From the NCBI GenBank assembly GCA_003612525.1, contig RAZD01000001.1:1-64000 (forward strand): a stretch of 64,000 nt of DNA, read 5' to 3'. Origin of the DNA: a bacterium C-53 (lineage in GTDB: Bacteria; Bacillota; Clostridia; Lachnospirales; Lachnospiraceae). The notes under the pieces were generated by a model. That model was not told where the DNA came from. It saw nothing but the letters and a program-made list of their open reading frames with translations, and ran no database searches. Position 1 is the stretch's first letter. Each line of letters starts with the position of its first letter. Shown here piece after piece: positions 40,371 through 48,558 of the stretch. A program made the position numbers and the translations under genes.

Positions 40371-41750
40371 ATGGCAAAAGAAAATTACGGACAGCTTGCG
40401 AAAGAAATCGTAGCCGCTGTCGGAGGGAAAGAAAATATAATCAGTGTTACAAACTGTATGACACGCCTGCGTTTTGTTTTGAAAGACGATTCCATACCGG
40501 AGGAAGATACGGTCCGCGCGGTAAAAGGCGTAAAAGGAATTATGAATAAGGGCGGCCAATATCAGGTGATCATCGGAACCCATGTAAGCGAAGTAGTGAA
40601 ATTTGCAAAAGCAGAAGCCGGTATTTCGGATGACGGAAACGCATCCGTCGACAAAGACGCTTATAAAGTTATGAAAAAAGACAGTCTCTGGAATCGTTTC
40701 TTCAAAATCATCTCCGGGTGTATCATGCCGATGATCGGACCCATGATTGCAGGCGGTGTTCTCAAGGGCATTCTCGTGATTCTGACCACAGCCGGCGTTC
40801 TCACAAATACGGATGGCACTTATCTGGTGCTGTATGCGGCATCGGATGCGCTGCTTTACTTTATGCCGATCATTGTCGGGTTTTCATGTGGAAAGATCTT
40901 TGACTGCAACCCCTATACCACGGCGGCTATTGGTGCGGCGCTTGTATATCCGAACCTCGTAAGCGCCATCGCAGCGGAGGGCGGAATTACGTTTCTACAT
41001 ATTCCGATTTCGACCACAACCTATTCAAGCACATTGTTCCCTATTATTCTTGCTTCTTTTGTAGCAAGCAAAATAGAGAAACTGGCAAAGAAAATTCTGC
41101 CTCAGATCATCCAGCTTATGATTGTGCCGACCATCGTCCTTGCCGTTACGGTTCCGCTCAGTTATCTTGTCATCGGTCCTGTTATGCAGTATGTGTCAAA
41201 CGGACTTTCTGCTGTAGTCTGCGGAATCTTTAATTTCAGCCCGATTCTTGGTGGTCTTCTCTTCGGAGCATTCTGGCAGCTTGTCGTATTGCTTGGCCTG
41301 CATGCGGCATTTATTCCGGTATTGATGAACAACCTGTTCAGCATGGGAAGCGACCCGATCAATGCGGTACTCGGCCTGACCGTGTGGGCCCTCGCAGGCG
41401 TCACATTGGGATACGCTTTGAGAAACAAAGATCCGGAGAAACGAAGCGCAGGGTTCGGCAGCATGGCCTCCGCACTGTGTGGAGTTACGGAACCGGCAAT
41501 CTATTCCGTAGCCGTCCCGAACATGAAATTATTTGGCTGCGCATGGATAGGCGGCGGAATCTCCGGCGCGATTTTAGGAGGTCTTGGCGGCAAATTATAT
41601 GCACTTGCCGGTGACGGATTTTTCTGGATTCCGGGTATGATCAATCCGGAAGGACTTGATATAAGCTTTTACGGATTCATCGCATGTGCGGCAATCGCCT
41701 TTACAGTATCGGCAGTGCTTGCATTTGTTGTAGAAGGAAAATCCCATTAA
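40371..41750 (+). CDS. PTS EIIBC, beta-glucoside family, without EIIA
   Basis: 459 residues with EIIB first (Cys29 in TNCMTRLRF; GQYQVIIG) and then an EIIC membrane domain of the Glc/Bgl superfamily with GLHAAFIPVLM and CGVTEPAIYSVAVP. BglF-type proteins often carry a C-terminal EIIA; it is absent here, so phosphate must come from another EIIA, possibly Crr at 8228. Strong AAGGAGG ribosome site. The next gene is a glycosidase, so the sugar is likely a disaccharide or modified glycoside. Confidence 0.85.
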   Translation: MAKENYGQLAKEIVAAVGGKENIISVTNCMTRLRFVLKDDSIPEEDTVRAVKGVKGIMNKGGQYQVIIGTHVSEVVKFAKAEAGISDDGNASVDKDAYKVMKKDSLWNRFFKIISGCIMPMIGPMIAGGVLKGILVILTTAGVLTNTDGTYLVLYAASDALLYFMPIIVGFSCGKIFDCNPYTTAAIGAALVYPNLVSAIAAEGGITFLHIPISTTTYSSTLFPIILASFVASKIEKLAKKILPQIIQLMIVPTIVLAVTVPLSYLVIGPVMQYVSNGLSAVVCGIFNFSPILGGLLFGAFWQLVVLLGLHAAFIPVLMNNLFSMGSDPINAVLGLTVWALAGVTLGYALRNKDPEKRSAGFGSMASALCGVTEPAIYSVAVPNMKLFGCAWIGGGISGAILGGLGGKLYALAGDGFFWIPGMINPEGLDISFYGFIACAAIAFTVSAVLAFVVEGKSH

Positions 41751-41781
41751 GAATTGCAATATTAAGAAATGGAGAGAAAAG

Positions 41782-44271
41782 ATGAAAAACGGATTATATC
41801 CTTTCTTCTGGCAGCACGGGGAAGATCACGCAGTTTTAAGTGAATATATGGATAAAATTTCCGAGAGCGGTATGAAGGGTGTGTGCATCGAGGCACGCCC
41901 TCATCCGGCTTTCGTAGGAAACCAGTGGTGGAGCGACCTTGATCTCATCCTTGCAAAAGCCAAAGAACATGAAATGAAAGTATGGATTCTGGATGATTCT
42001 CATTTTCCTACCGGCTATGCAAACGGAAAAATAAAAGAGAGCTATCCTCAGTATCTGAAAAAATATCTGGACATGCGCAGGTATGATGTGCAGGGACCGA
42101 TGCGCCGGATGCGCATTGATTTAAAACTTCTGAAAGGCAGACCCTGGGATAAGCCTGACCCGGACGAAAAAATCTGGAAAGTATATCTTTCCAGAAGAAT
42201 CAGCCAGTATACGGAAAACGATGATGCAATTGACGCCGGGACCCTGACGGACATCACGGAGCATATGGATATGAAAAATCGGCTTCTGACCTTAGATGTA
42301 CCGAACGGCGCCTATAGCATTTTTATTCTGTATCTGACGGCAAAAGGAGGAGAGGAGGCGACAAAGGATTACCTGAATCCGCTGATCAAAGAAGCAACGG
42401 AAATCTTGATTCAGGAAGTTTACGAACCGCACTACGAGCATTACAAAGAATGGTTTGGAACACTGATTGAAGGCTTCTTCTCGGATGAACCCAGATTTGG
42501 AAATATCAAAGGAACAGAGGCAGGCATCGGATGCGACATGGTGCTTCCGTGGAAAGAAGGACTTGAAAATGAGCTGGATTTCGATTTAAAATATCTTCCG
42601 CTCCTCTGGATAAAGGCCGGCGGCAAAGAAGCTGAAATCCGATACCAGTATATGGAACTTATTACAAAGATGTACCGCGACAATTTTACAAAAGTACTTT
42701 CCGACTGGTGCCATGCACACCATGTAAAATATCTTGGACATACCATCGAAGATAACGGAGCCCACGCGAGACTCGGCTATGGTACCGGCCATTATTTCCG
42801 CGGACAGGAAACTATGGACTATGCGGGAATTGATGTCATCGGCGGCCAGATCGTCCCGGGCATGAATTATCACCACGATGCGTTTAACACCGGGGGGAGC
42901 AACGGAGAATTCTATCATTATGCGCTTGCGAAGCTTGCTTCGTCGGCTGCACACCTGGACCCACTGAAAAAGGGCTGCTCGATGTGCGAAGCTTTTGGTG
43001 CGTACGGCTGGAATGAGGGTCTTAAGATGATGAAATGGATTACGGACCACCTCATTGTGCGTGGAATCAACCATCTTGTCCCGCATGCATTTAACCCGAA
43101 GGAATTTCCGGATTTTGACTGCCCGCCTCACTTTTATGCGCATGGAAAAAACCCGCAGTTTCGTTATTTCTCCGTCTTCAGCGACTACGCAAACCGCCTG
43201 ATGGCAATGTTTCGTGACGGAAAGCATCCGGCAAAAGTCGGTATCCTGTACCCGGCGGAACTCGAATGGGGAGGAAATTCCATGCCTGTCGAGAAGCCGG
43301 CAAGAATGCTGACAGAAAACCAGATCAGTTTTGATATTCTTTCATCGGACTATCTGGAAAAAGCGGAAATCACTGAAAAAAGCTTTTGTATAAACGGACA
43401 GGTCTTTGAAGTTATGATTGTTCCCTATGGAGCATTTATGCCGGAAAAAATTGCGGCGCTTCTTTCCAGACTGGAAGACGCCGGCGTGAAAGTCATACGG
43501 CTCACCGAAAATATCCATTCCTTCCACCCTGATGAGGAACTCTTGCAGTATCGGGCGATTCGCACAGCTTCAGCGCTGCCGGAGCTTGCTGTCGGGGAAT
43601 ATATCAAAGACGGCAGAAACTATCTGATGCTTTTTAATGAAAATATTGGCGCTGCGATAAAATCAGAAATCCGGATTCCGGGAGAAGGATACCTGTACCG
43701 ATACGATGCGTTTACAGACCGGCTGACAAAAGCTTCCCACAAAATGACACTGCATCTTGCCCCTTATGAGTCAACCCTGTTCATACAGAGCGGGGAGGAG
43801 CTGGATCATGCGGAGGATTGCACAGTGCACAGTTCAGAGGATATTACGGAACAGCTCCCGAAACAATGGAACGTGTCATTTGCAGAAAGTACTGTATACC
43901 CGAATTTCACAATGCGCGTGCCAACCGATTGTCTTGAAATTATAAGCAGTCTGGACGGGTTTGATCATCAGGCGGGAACCGTAAGATATGAAGCATCCAT
44001 GAACTTTCACCCGGAAGATGCAAACTATGTGATTGATCTTGGAAACGTTTATGAAACAGCCGAAATATTTGTCAATCAGGCATCTGCAGGCGTACGTCTA
44101 TGCATGCCATACCAATTTGACGTAACCTCTCTGCTCCGTGAAGGTGAGAATCAGATCGCCATTGAAATCACAAATACACTGGGCACTCAGATCCGGGATG
44201 CAATCAGCCATTATCTCCCGATCGAACCATTTGGAATCGAAGGACCTGTGAAATTCTATAAGAATCAATAA
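41782..44271 (+). CDS. GH106-like glycoside hydrolase
   Basis: 829 residues, no signal peptide, so it acts on sugar brought in by the PTS protein. The N-terminus is a TIM barrel (GLYPFFWQHGED, GMKGVCIEARPHP, KVWILDDSHFPTGYANG) with EGFFSDEPRFGN and DYAGIDVIGGQ as probable active-site strands; the C-terminal 150 residues are a beta-sandwich (YVIDLGNVYETAEIFVN). The layout matches the GH106 alpha-L-rhamnosidase-like group, but specificity is not clear. Confidence 0.68.
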   Translation: MKNGLYPFFWQHGEDHAVLSEYMDKISESGMKGVCIEARPHPAFVGNQWWSDLDLILAKAKEHEMKVWILDDSHFPTGYANGKIKESYPQYLKKYLDMRRYDVQGPMRRMRIDLKLLKGRPWDKPDPDEKIWKVYLSRRISQYTENDDAIDAGTLTDITEHMDMKNRLLTLDVPNGAYSIFILYLTAKGGEEATKDYLNPLIKEATEILIQEVYEPHYEHYKEWFGTLIEGFFSDEPRFGNIKGTEAGIGCDMVLPWKEGLENELDFDLKYLPLLWIKAGGKEAEIRYQYMELITKMYRDNFTKVLSDWCHAHHVKYLGHTIEDNGAHARLGYGTGHYFRGQETMDYAGIDVIGGQIVPGMNYHHDAFNTGGSNGEFYHYALAKLASSAAHLDPLKKGCSMCEAFGAYGWNEGLKMMKWITDHLIVRGINHLVPHAFNPKEFPDFDCPPHFYAHGKNPQFRYFSVFSDYANRLMAMFRDGKHPAKVGILYPAELEWGGNSMPVEKPARMLTENQISFDILSSDYLEKAEITEKSFCINGQVFEVMIVPYGAFMPEKIAALLSRLEDAGVKVIRLTENIHSFHPDEELLQYRAIRTASALPELAVGEYIKDGRNYLMLFNENIGAAIKSEIRIPGEGYLYRYDAFTDRLTKASHKMTLHLAPYESTLFIQSGEELDHAEDCTVHSSEDITEQLPKQWNVSFAESTVYPNFTMRVPTDCLEIISSLDGFDHQAGTVRYEASMNFHPEDANYVIDLGNVYETAEIFVNQASAGVRLCMPYQFDVTSLLREGENQIAIEITNTLGTQIRDAISHYLPIEPFGIEGPVKFYKNQ

Positions 44272-44295
44272 GCGGCACGCTTACCGGAAATTTTT
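44269..44295 (+). terminator. Weak terminator after the glycosidase
   Basis: TAAGCG-GCA-CGCTTA covers the stop codon and is followed eight bases later by TTTTT. Confidence 0.4.
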
Positions 44296-44327
44296 GCGGG
44301 AATCATCCACAGATAACGTTTTCACCA

Positions 44328-44356
44328 TTGCTATCATATCCATATAGTGCTAGAAT
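44328..44356 (+). promoter_or_regulatory. Promoter of the YHYH/PG-binding gene
   Basis: TTGCTA (44328-44333) and TAGAAT (44351-44356), spacer 17 bp. Confidence 0.6.
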
Positions 44357-44400
44357 AAAACAAAACAGGTTATTTATGTCTTCAGAAAGGAGAAGGTTCA

Positions 44401-44988
44401 ATGAAACTACATAAAATAGCGGCGGCTCTTTTCATCGCGGTTACACTGTCAACAGCGGTTCCCGCTTCACTTGGAACACCATTTGCAGTGACTGCCGAAG
44501 CACACCATCATGGCTGGTCAGGGGGATACAACCATGGCGGATACTATTCCCACCACGGATATGATGCACATCTTCATCCCAATGGAATGTGCCCTTATGG
44601 GGTCTATGGAAATTACGGAAATACTGTACCAACAGCCTCCGCTGATGCAGCTGCTCTCTACGCTCAGCAGCAAGCCGCTCTTCTCGCCCAACAGCAGCAG
44701 GCGGCCCTTTACGCACAGCAGCAACAGGTTGAATTACTGGCTCAGCAGCAACAGGCGGCTCTTCTGGCTCAACAACAGCAGGCCGCTCTTCTCGCACAGC
44801 AGCAAATGGCGACTATAGTTATGCAAACGCAAGCCGCTCTGAAACAGCTTGGCTTTTATGCCGGCGAAGTCAACGGTGTCCTGGATATGGCAACCCAGCA
44901 GGCATTGATTCTGTTCCAGACTTCTTATGGACTTACGGTAGACGGGAGCATCAACGCACAGACTATAACACTTCTTAACATCCGTTGA
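44401..44988 (+). CDS. Secreted YHYH and peptidoglycan-binding protein with Q repeats
   Basis: 195 residues: signal peptide (about 1-35, ending near AEA), a His/Gly/Tyr-rich region with the YHYH-type motif DAHLHPNGMCPYG, a repeat tract of AALLAQQQQ units (about residues 80-138, seven copies of A/E-L-x-AQQQQ) and a C-terminal PG_binding_1 domain (ALKQLGFYAGEVNGVLDMAT). The repeat is probably a helical spacer that holds the His-rich part away from the wall. AAAGGAG before the ATG; own promoter and terminator. Confidence 0.8.
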   Translation: MKLHKIAAALFIAVTLSTAVPASLGTPFAVTAEAHHHGWSGGYNHGGYYSHHGYDAHLHPNGMCPYGVYGNYGNTVPTASADAAALYAQQQAALLAQQQQAALYAQQQQVELLAQQQQAALLAQQQQAALLAQQQMATIVMQTQAALKQLGFYAGEVNGVLDMATQQALILFQTSYGLTVDGSINAQTITLLNIR

Positions 44989-45015
44989 GAGATTTATGTA
45001 ACAAATTCAATGATG

Positions 45016-45052
45016 AAAAAGCAGCCTTCCGAATCGGTGTGGCTGCTTTTTT
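45016..45052. terminator. Bidirectional terminator
   Basis: AAAAAGCAGCC and GGCTGCTTTTTT pair perfectly around a 14-nt loop between convergent genes, with T runs on both strands. Confidence 0.88.
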
Positions 45053-45083
45053 CGTGAACAAAAAACAGAATACACCCAGCAGT

Positions 45084-45977
45084 CTATCCGGTATGATTGG
45101 TTCGGCTTTGTATGCGATATACGCCTGGTGTCATGCCATAAGCCTTCCGAAATGCCTTTCCATAATAAGCGCTGTCTGAAAAGCCGCATTGCTGGCTGAT
45201 CTCTGCAACCGTCAAATCGCTTTTCTGAAGCAGCTTTTTCGACTCACCCAACCGATACCCAATCAGATATTCCACAGGACTGTGTCCGAGGTTCTTCCGA
45301 AAGCACCGGGAGGCTTCCCGCTCACTGATGCCGGACACCTCTGCAATCTCGGATAACGTGATCTTTTCTGCATAATGCCTGTGAATATATGTGATCATAC
45401 TGCGCAGCCGGTCTTTTTGTTCCGTTCCTGCCGGAACGCGTTCACCAGGGTTTTCACGAAGCTCGTTGACCAGAAGCAGCCATGTATCCGAAAGAATGTT
45501 TCTGGTCTGAAATTCTGCATTCGGATTTCTCTGTAATTCCTTTAGCCGGTATAAATTGTGCAGTATCTGGTCGGATATCGTGTGGCCTTTCCGCAGAATG
45601 TGCACTTCGATCTGCCGGTCATTGATAACCGGGCTTAAGTATTTCGTTTCAAAACGGCTTTTAAAATGTCCGCTCAGAAAAACCGGATGAAAAATGTGAT
45701 TGATTTCCACTGTCTTGCCTCCCGGCAAACCATTTTGCTTCACATTCATTACATTACTGTTGATAAAGAATCCGTCCCCCTGATGAACTATGTATTCTGC
45801 GCCGACGGTGACAATTTTGCTGATACCTTCCTGAATATAACCAAGCTCCAATTCTTCATGCCAATGCCACGGGATTACAAAGTCCGTCAGATTCCGTTCG
45901 TGGAGGCAGTAAGGGTATTCCACTGTCATTCCTTCTATGATTTCGATTTGATTCTCATCTGTTTCGAACAAACGCAT
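45084..45977 (-). CDS. AraC-family regulator
   Basis: 297 residues: cupin domain (HEELELGYIQEGISKIV) and C-terminal double helix-turn-helix (ISQQCGFSDSAYYGKAFRKAYG). Start 45977 has AGGAGAG in the ribosome-site position; the open frame extends 22 codons further. It is divergent from the remnant of an iron alcohol dehydrogenase gene at 46120, which may have been its original target. Confidence 0.84.
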   Translation of the reverse strand: MRLFETDENQIEIIEGMTVEYPYCLHERNLTDFVIPWHWHEELELGYIQEGISKIVTVGAEYIVHQGDGFFINSNVMNVKQNGLPGGKTVEINHIFHPVFLSGHFKSRFETKYLSPVINDRQIEVHILRKGHTISDQILHNLYRLKELQRNPNAEFQTRNILSDTWLLLVNELRENPGERVPAGTEQKDRLRSMITYIHRHYAEKITLSEIAEVSGISEREASRCFRKNLGHSPVEYLIGYRLGESKKLLQKSDLTVAEISQQCGFSDSAYYGKAFRKAYGMTPGVYRIQSRTNHTG

Positions 45978-46119
45978 CGTTTCCTTCTCTCCTGTCCGTA
46001 TAGTTAGCAAGATTATACTATATTTGTCTATATTCTTCCACAATCAGGCCTGATTTTTATTTTCTTTCCGACAGTTTTTCTCTACAATATAGGCGTCAAA
46101 TCAAACGGAGGAAACAGCA

Positions 46120-46155
46120 ATGGCATACAATTTTGAGTTTTATACACCAACCAAA
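46120..46155 (+). pseudogene. 5' remnant of an iron-containing alcohol dehydrogenase gene
   Basis: A good ribosome site (GGAGGAAACAGCA) is followed by MAYNFEFYTPTK, the characteristic start of NADH-dependent butanol/iron alcohol dehydrogenases. Beyond that the frame shows no further similarity and runs antisense into the SleL-like gene. Only promoter, leader and about 12 codons remain, suggesting a deletion or recombination at this point. Confidence 0.45.
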
Positions 46156-46170
46156 TTGATTCATTGGACT

Positions 46171-47301
46171 TTACAAAATGTAAAACATATCGGCAAGCAG
46201 CATCCAATTTGCCCGGAAAAACTGCATGATCTGCCAATATCCTGCCCCACGCAGGCCATATTCCTGTATCAGACCGAACTTTGCGCGAAGACTTCTCACA
46301 TCTTCAAACCAGACTTCATGCTCCACCCCGTCTGAGATATAATGAAAATAAGGCGACTGGGCTGTCTCGTCAAACTGAATCGCAGCGCCATTTTCAATTG
46401 CAATACGTACCGCTTCCACATTCCCGATTGTTTTTGCTTTTGTTACACCCCGTTCATAAGGAAGTGGCCAGTCATAACCATAATTGGGGATTCCAAGATC
46501 AATCTTTTCCGGCGGAATTTCCGTGACTGCATAATCCACTACCTGACGTACTTTATTTACCGGAGCAACTCCCATTGGAGGTCCATATGTATATCCCCAC
46601 TCATATGTCATCAAAAGCACACTGTCCGCCGCTTCCCCAAGCGCTCTGTAGTCCTTTCCTTCATACAATAATCCCTTCTGATCTGCCGATGTTTTGGGCG
46701 CAAGTGCAACAGACAGAAGATAACCGCTTGCATTCATCGCAGAGCGCATCTTTTGTACAAATGATGTGAATGCATCCCTGTCCTCTGCCAGAATGTACTC
46801 AAAATCTATGTCCACTGCGCCGAATCCCTTCTCCTCCATCACTCCGAGCAGTTCATAGATCAGGCGGTCAGTATATGCTTCATGATTCACAACTGAATGA
46901 ATCAGCCTGTTATTAAAGTTACCATCCGCCCCAAATGGCGTCAATGTCAGCACGGACATAACATCCGCCGCCTGAGCGCGTTCGATCATCCACACATCAT
47001 CAAGCGCCGGTGCAAGCAGTGTTCCCTCCGCTGTAAACCCATATGAAAAAACCGATAAAGAGGTCAGATACGGAAGTGTTTCCGCAAGTGTCCATTCTTT
47101 GATAAATGGATAAGCATACCCGTTCACCGTCGCAGTACGGTTCGCGTGGTTTTTCCCCTTCTGCAGAAGAAGCGCCTGCCCCACTGCCAATTCATAAGGA
47201 TATACAAGCTGATTTGCATAAATAACTGATTCCGGACTGATTGCTTCCTGAAGTGCAATCGTATCAACTGAATCGCCGTTCTCTACGACATAAATTTCCA
47301 T
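46171..47301 (-). CDS. LysM-GH18 spore peptidoglycan hydrolase, SleL/YaaH-like
   Basis: 376 residues without a signal peptide. An N-terminal LysM module (IYVVENGDSVDTIALQEAIS ... VYPYELAVGQALLL) is followed by a GH18 barrel with the DxDxE active-site motif (AVDIDFEYI, catalytic Glu168) and RGAGYWQIMQFF at the end. This is the SleL/YaaH/YdhD architecture of spore-coat N-acetylglucosaminidases active in cortex breakdown at germination. The LysM would target it to the spore. It points to a spore-forming host. Confidence 0.83.
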   Translation of the reverse strand: MEIYVVENGDSVDTIALQEAISPESVIYANQLVYPYELAVGQALLLQKGKNHANRTATVNGYAYPFIKEWTLAETLPYLTSLSVFSYGFTAEGTLLAPALDDVWMIERAQAADVMSVLTLTPFGADGNFNNRLIHSVVNHEAYTDRLIYELLGVMEEKGFGAVDIDFEYILAEDRDAFTSFVQKMRSAMNASGYLLSVALAPKTSADQKGLLYEGKDYRALGEAADSVLLMTYEWGYTYGPPMGVAPVNKVRQVVDYAVTEIPPEKIDLGIPNYGYDWPLPYERGVTKAKTIGNVEAVRIAIENGAAIQFDETAQSPYFHYISDGVEHEVWFEDVRSLRAKFGLIQEYGLRGAGYWQIMQFFRANWMLLADMFYIL

Positions 47302-47399
47302 AGCGTTCTCCCTGCCATTTTGTTCGTTCCTATTAATTTATGCACAATTCATAAATAAAGTTCTCTCTTTTCCTTACCTGAAAGCCGGTTTGGGGTATC

Positions 47400-47428
47400 T
47401 TGCAATTTCTCCCATGAAATGATACTAT
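47400..47428 (+). promoter_or_regulatory. Promoter of the DtxR-type regulator
   Basis: TTGCAA (47400-47405) and TACTAT (47423-47428), 17-bp spacer. The leader holds a GCCGGC-N22-GCCGGC stem (about 47458-47490). Confidence 0.6.
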
Positions 47429-47498
47429 TATATTTACAGAGAAAGGCGCCGGCGTAAATCCGATACCCACCCGCTGCCGGCATCAGAATGGAGAAGTT

Positions 47499-47882
47499 AT
47501 GGGATATATTCAACACAAATCAGAAGAATCCGTGGAAGATTATCTGGAAACAATCCTGATCTTAAGTACACGCCATCCGGTTGTCCGCTCTATTGATATC
47601 GCAACAGAGCTTAAATATTCCAAGCCAAGCGTCAGTGTGGCGATGAAAAATTTAAAAGGACGAAATTATATTACCATATCAGAAGAAGGATATATTTACC
47701 TGACAGAAGAAGGACGACGTCTTGCTGAGAGCACTTACGAACGTCACACTCTTCTTACAAACTGGCTTGTACATCTGGGCGTATCTCCTGAAACAGCCGC
47801 GGCAGATGCATGCAAAATGGAACATGACATAAGCGATGAAAGCTTTGAGGCAATCAAAAAATGTATTCATTCTCTTTTTTAA
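47499..47882 (+). CDS. DtxR/MntR-family metal-dependent regulator
   Basis: 127 residues: winged helix (SIDIATELKYSKPSVSVAMKN) then the dimer and metal-binding domain (ERHTLLTNWLVHLG, CKMEHDISDESF), without the C-terminal SH3-like domain. Glu and His ligands of the MntR type are visible (EDYLE at the start, ERH, C-x2-EH). It probably represses metal uptake genes elsewhere. GGAG lies before the ATG. Confidence 0.86.
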   Translation: MGYIQHKSEESVEDYLETILILSTRHPVVRSIDIATELKYSKPSVSVAMKNLKGRNYITISEEGYIYLTEEGRRLAESTYERHTLLTNWLVHLGVSPETAAADACKMEHDISDESFEAIKKCIHSLF

Positions 47883-47899
47883 GAGAATGATGTTTTTTT
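47868..47899 (+). terminator. Terminator of the DtxR-type gene
   Basis: CATTCTCTT pairs with AAGAGAATG around the stop codon and is followed by ATGTTTTTTT. Confidence 0.85.
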
Positions 47900-48004
47900 C
47901 TGAAATATGTGGTAAAATATCCCTGTCATGAATGAAAAATGTACGTTTGGAATTTCTCCGGTCTTTGATTTCAAGCGTACAGAGCGATGAAAAGGAGGGA
48001 ATAT

Positions 48005-48466
48005 ATGGTCGGTTCAATATCAAATGGCTCTAATTATGCTGCCGGCGCTTCCGCTGTCATACGGAATCCGGGAGAGTCCACGCAAAAAACAGCGGGCAGG
48101 CAATCATCTCCTGCCGAATGCGAAACATGTAAAAACAGAAAATATAAAGACGGTTCCGATGAAATGGTTTCATTTAAGTCCGCCGCCCACATTTCTCCGC
48201 AGGCCTCGGCCAGCAAAGTAAGGGCCCATGAGCAGGAGCATGTATCAAACGCATTTAAGAAAGCCGCACAGAATAACGGTAAGGTTATATCCGCATCCGT
48301 ATCTATGCAGACGTCTGTCTGTCCTGAATGCGGACGCAGCTACGTAGCCGGCGGTGAAACAAATACACAGATTAAATATTTTAACGAAGAAAATCCTTAT
48401 CAGAAAGACAAAAAAGCTTCCGATGCGATATCCTATACGGGAATGAACGTTGATATCGCCTGCTAG
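48005..48466 (+). CDS. SprA-related putative metalloprotease
   Basis: 153 residues without a signal peptide. Features are a Cys pair near the N-terminus (CETCKNRKYKDGSDE), an HExxH zinc motif (RAHEQEHVSNAF) and a second Cys pair (CPECGRSY). HEQEH followed by a conserved C-terminal stretch is the mark of the SprA-related family, whose function is unknown. The start at 48005 has GGAGGG in position; six more upstream codons overlap that site. Confidence 0.7.
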   Translation: MVGSISNGSNYAAGASAVIRNPGESTQKTAGRQSSPAECETCKNRKYKDGSDEMVSFKSAAHISPQASASKVRAHEQEHVSNAFKKAAQNNGKVISASVSMQTSVCPECGRSYVAGGETNTQIKYFNEENPYQKDKKASDAISYTGMNVDIAC

Positions 48467-48487
48467 TACATCGTTTATTTTAGCCAC

Positions 48488-48541
48488 AAAAAAGAACTTC
48501 TCAGCATTCTGCGCTTTGCAGGATGTCAGGAAGTTCTTTTT
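48488..48541. terminator. Bidirectional terminator between convergent genes
   Basis: AAAAAAGAACTTC and GAAGTTCTTTTT form the outer stem, with CATTCTGC/GCAGGATG inside; T runs on both strands. Confidence 0.82.
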
Positions 48542-48558
48542 CTATCACACTTTCGTTT

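Noticed and set aside
46120-46335. 71-codon ORF as an intact gene
   Set aside because: Only the first 12 codons make sense; the rest is antisense to the SleL-like gene.
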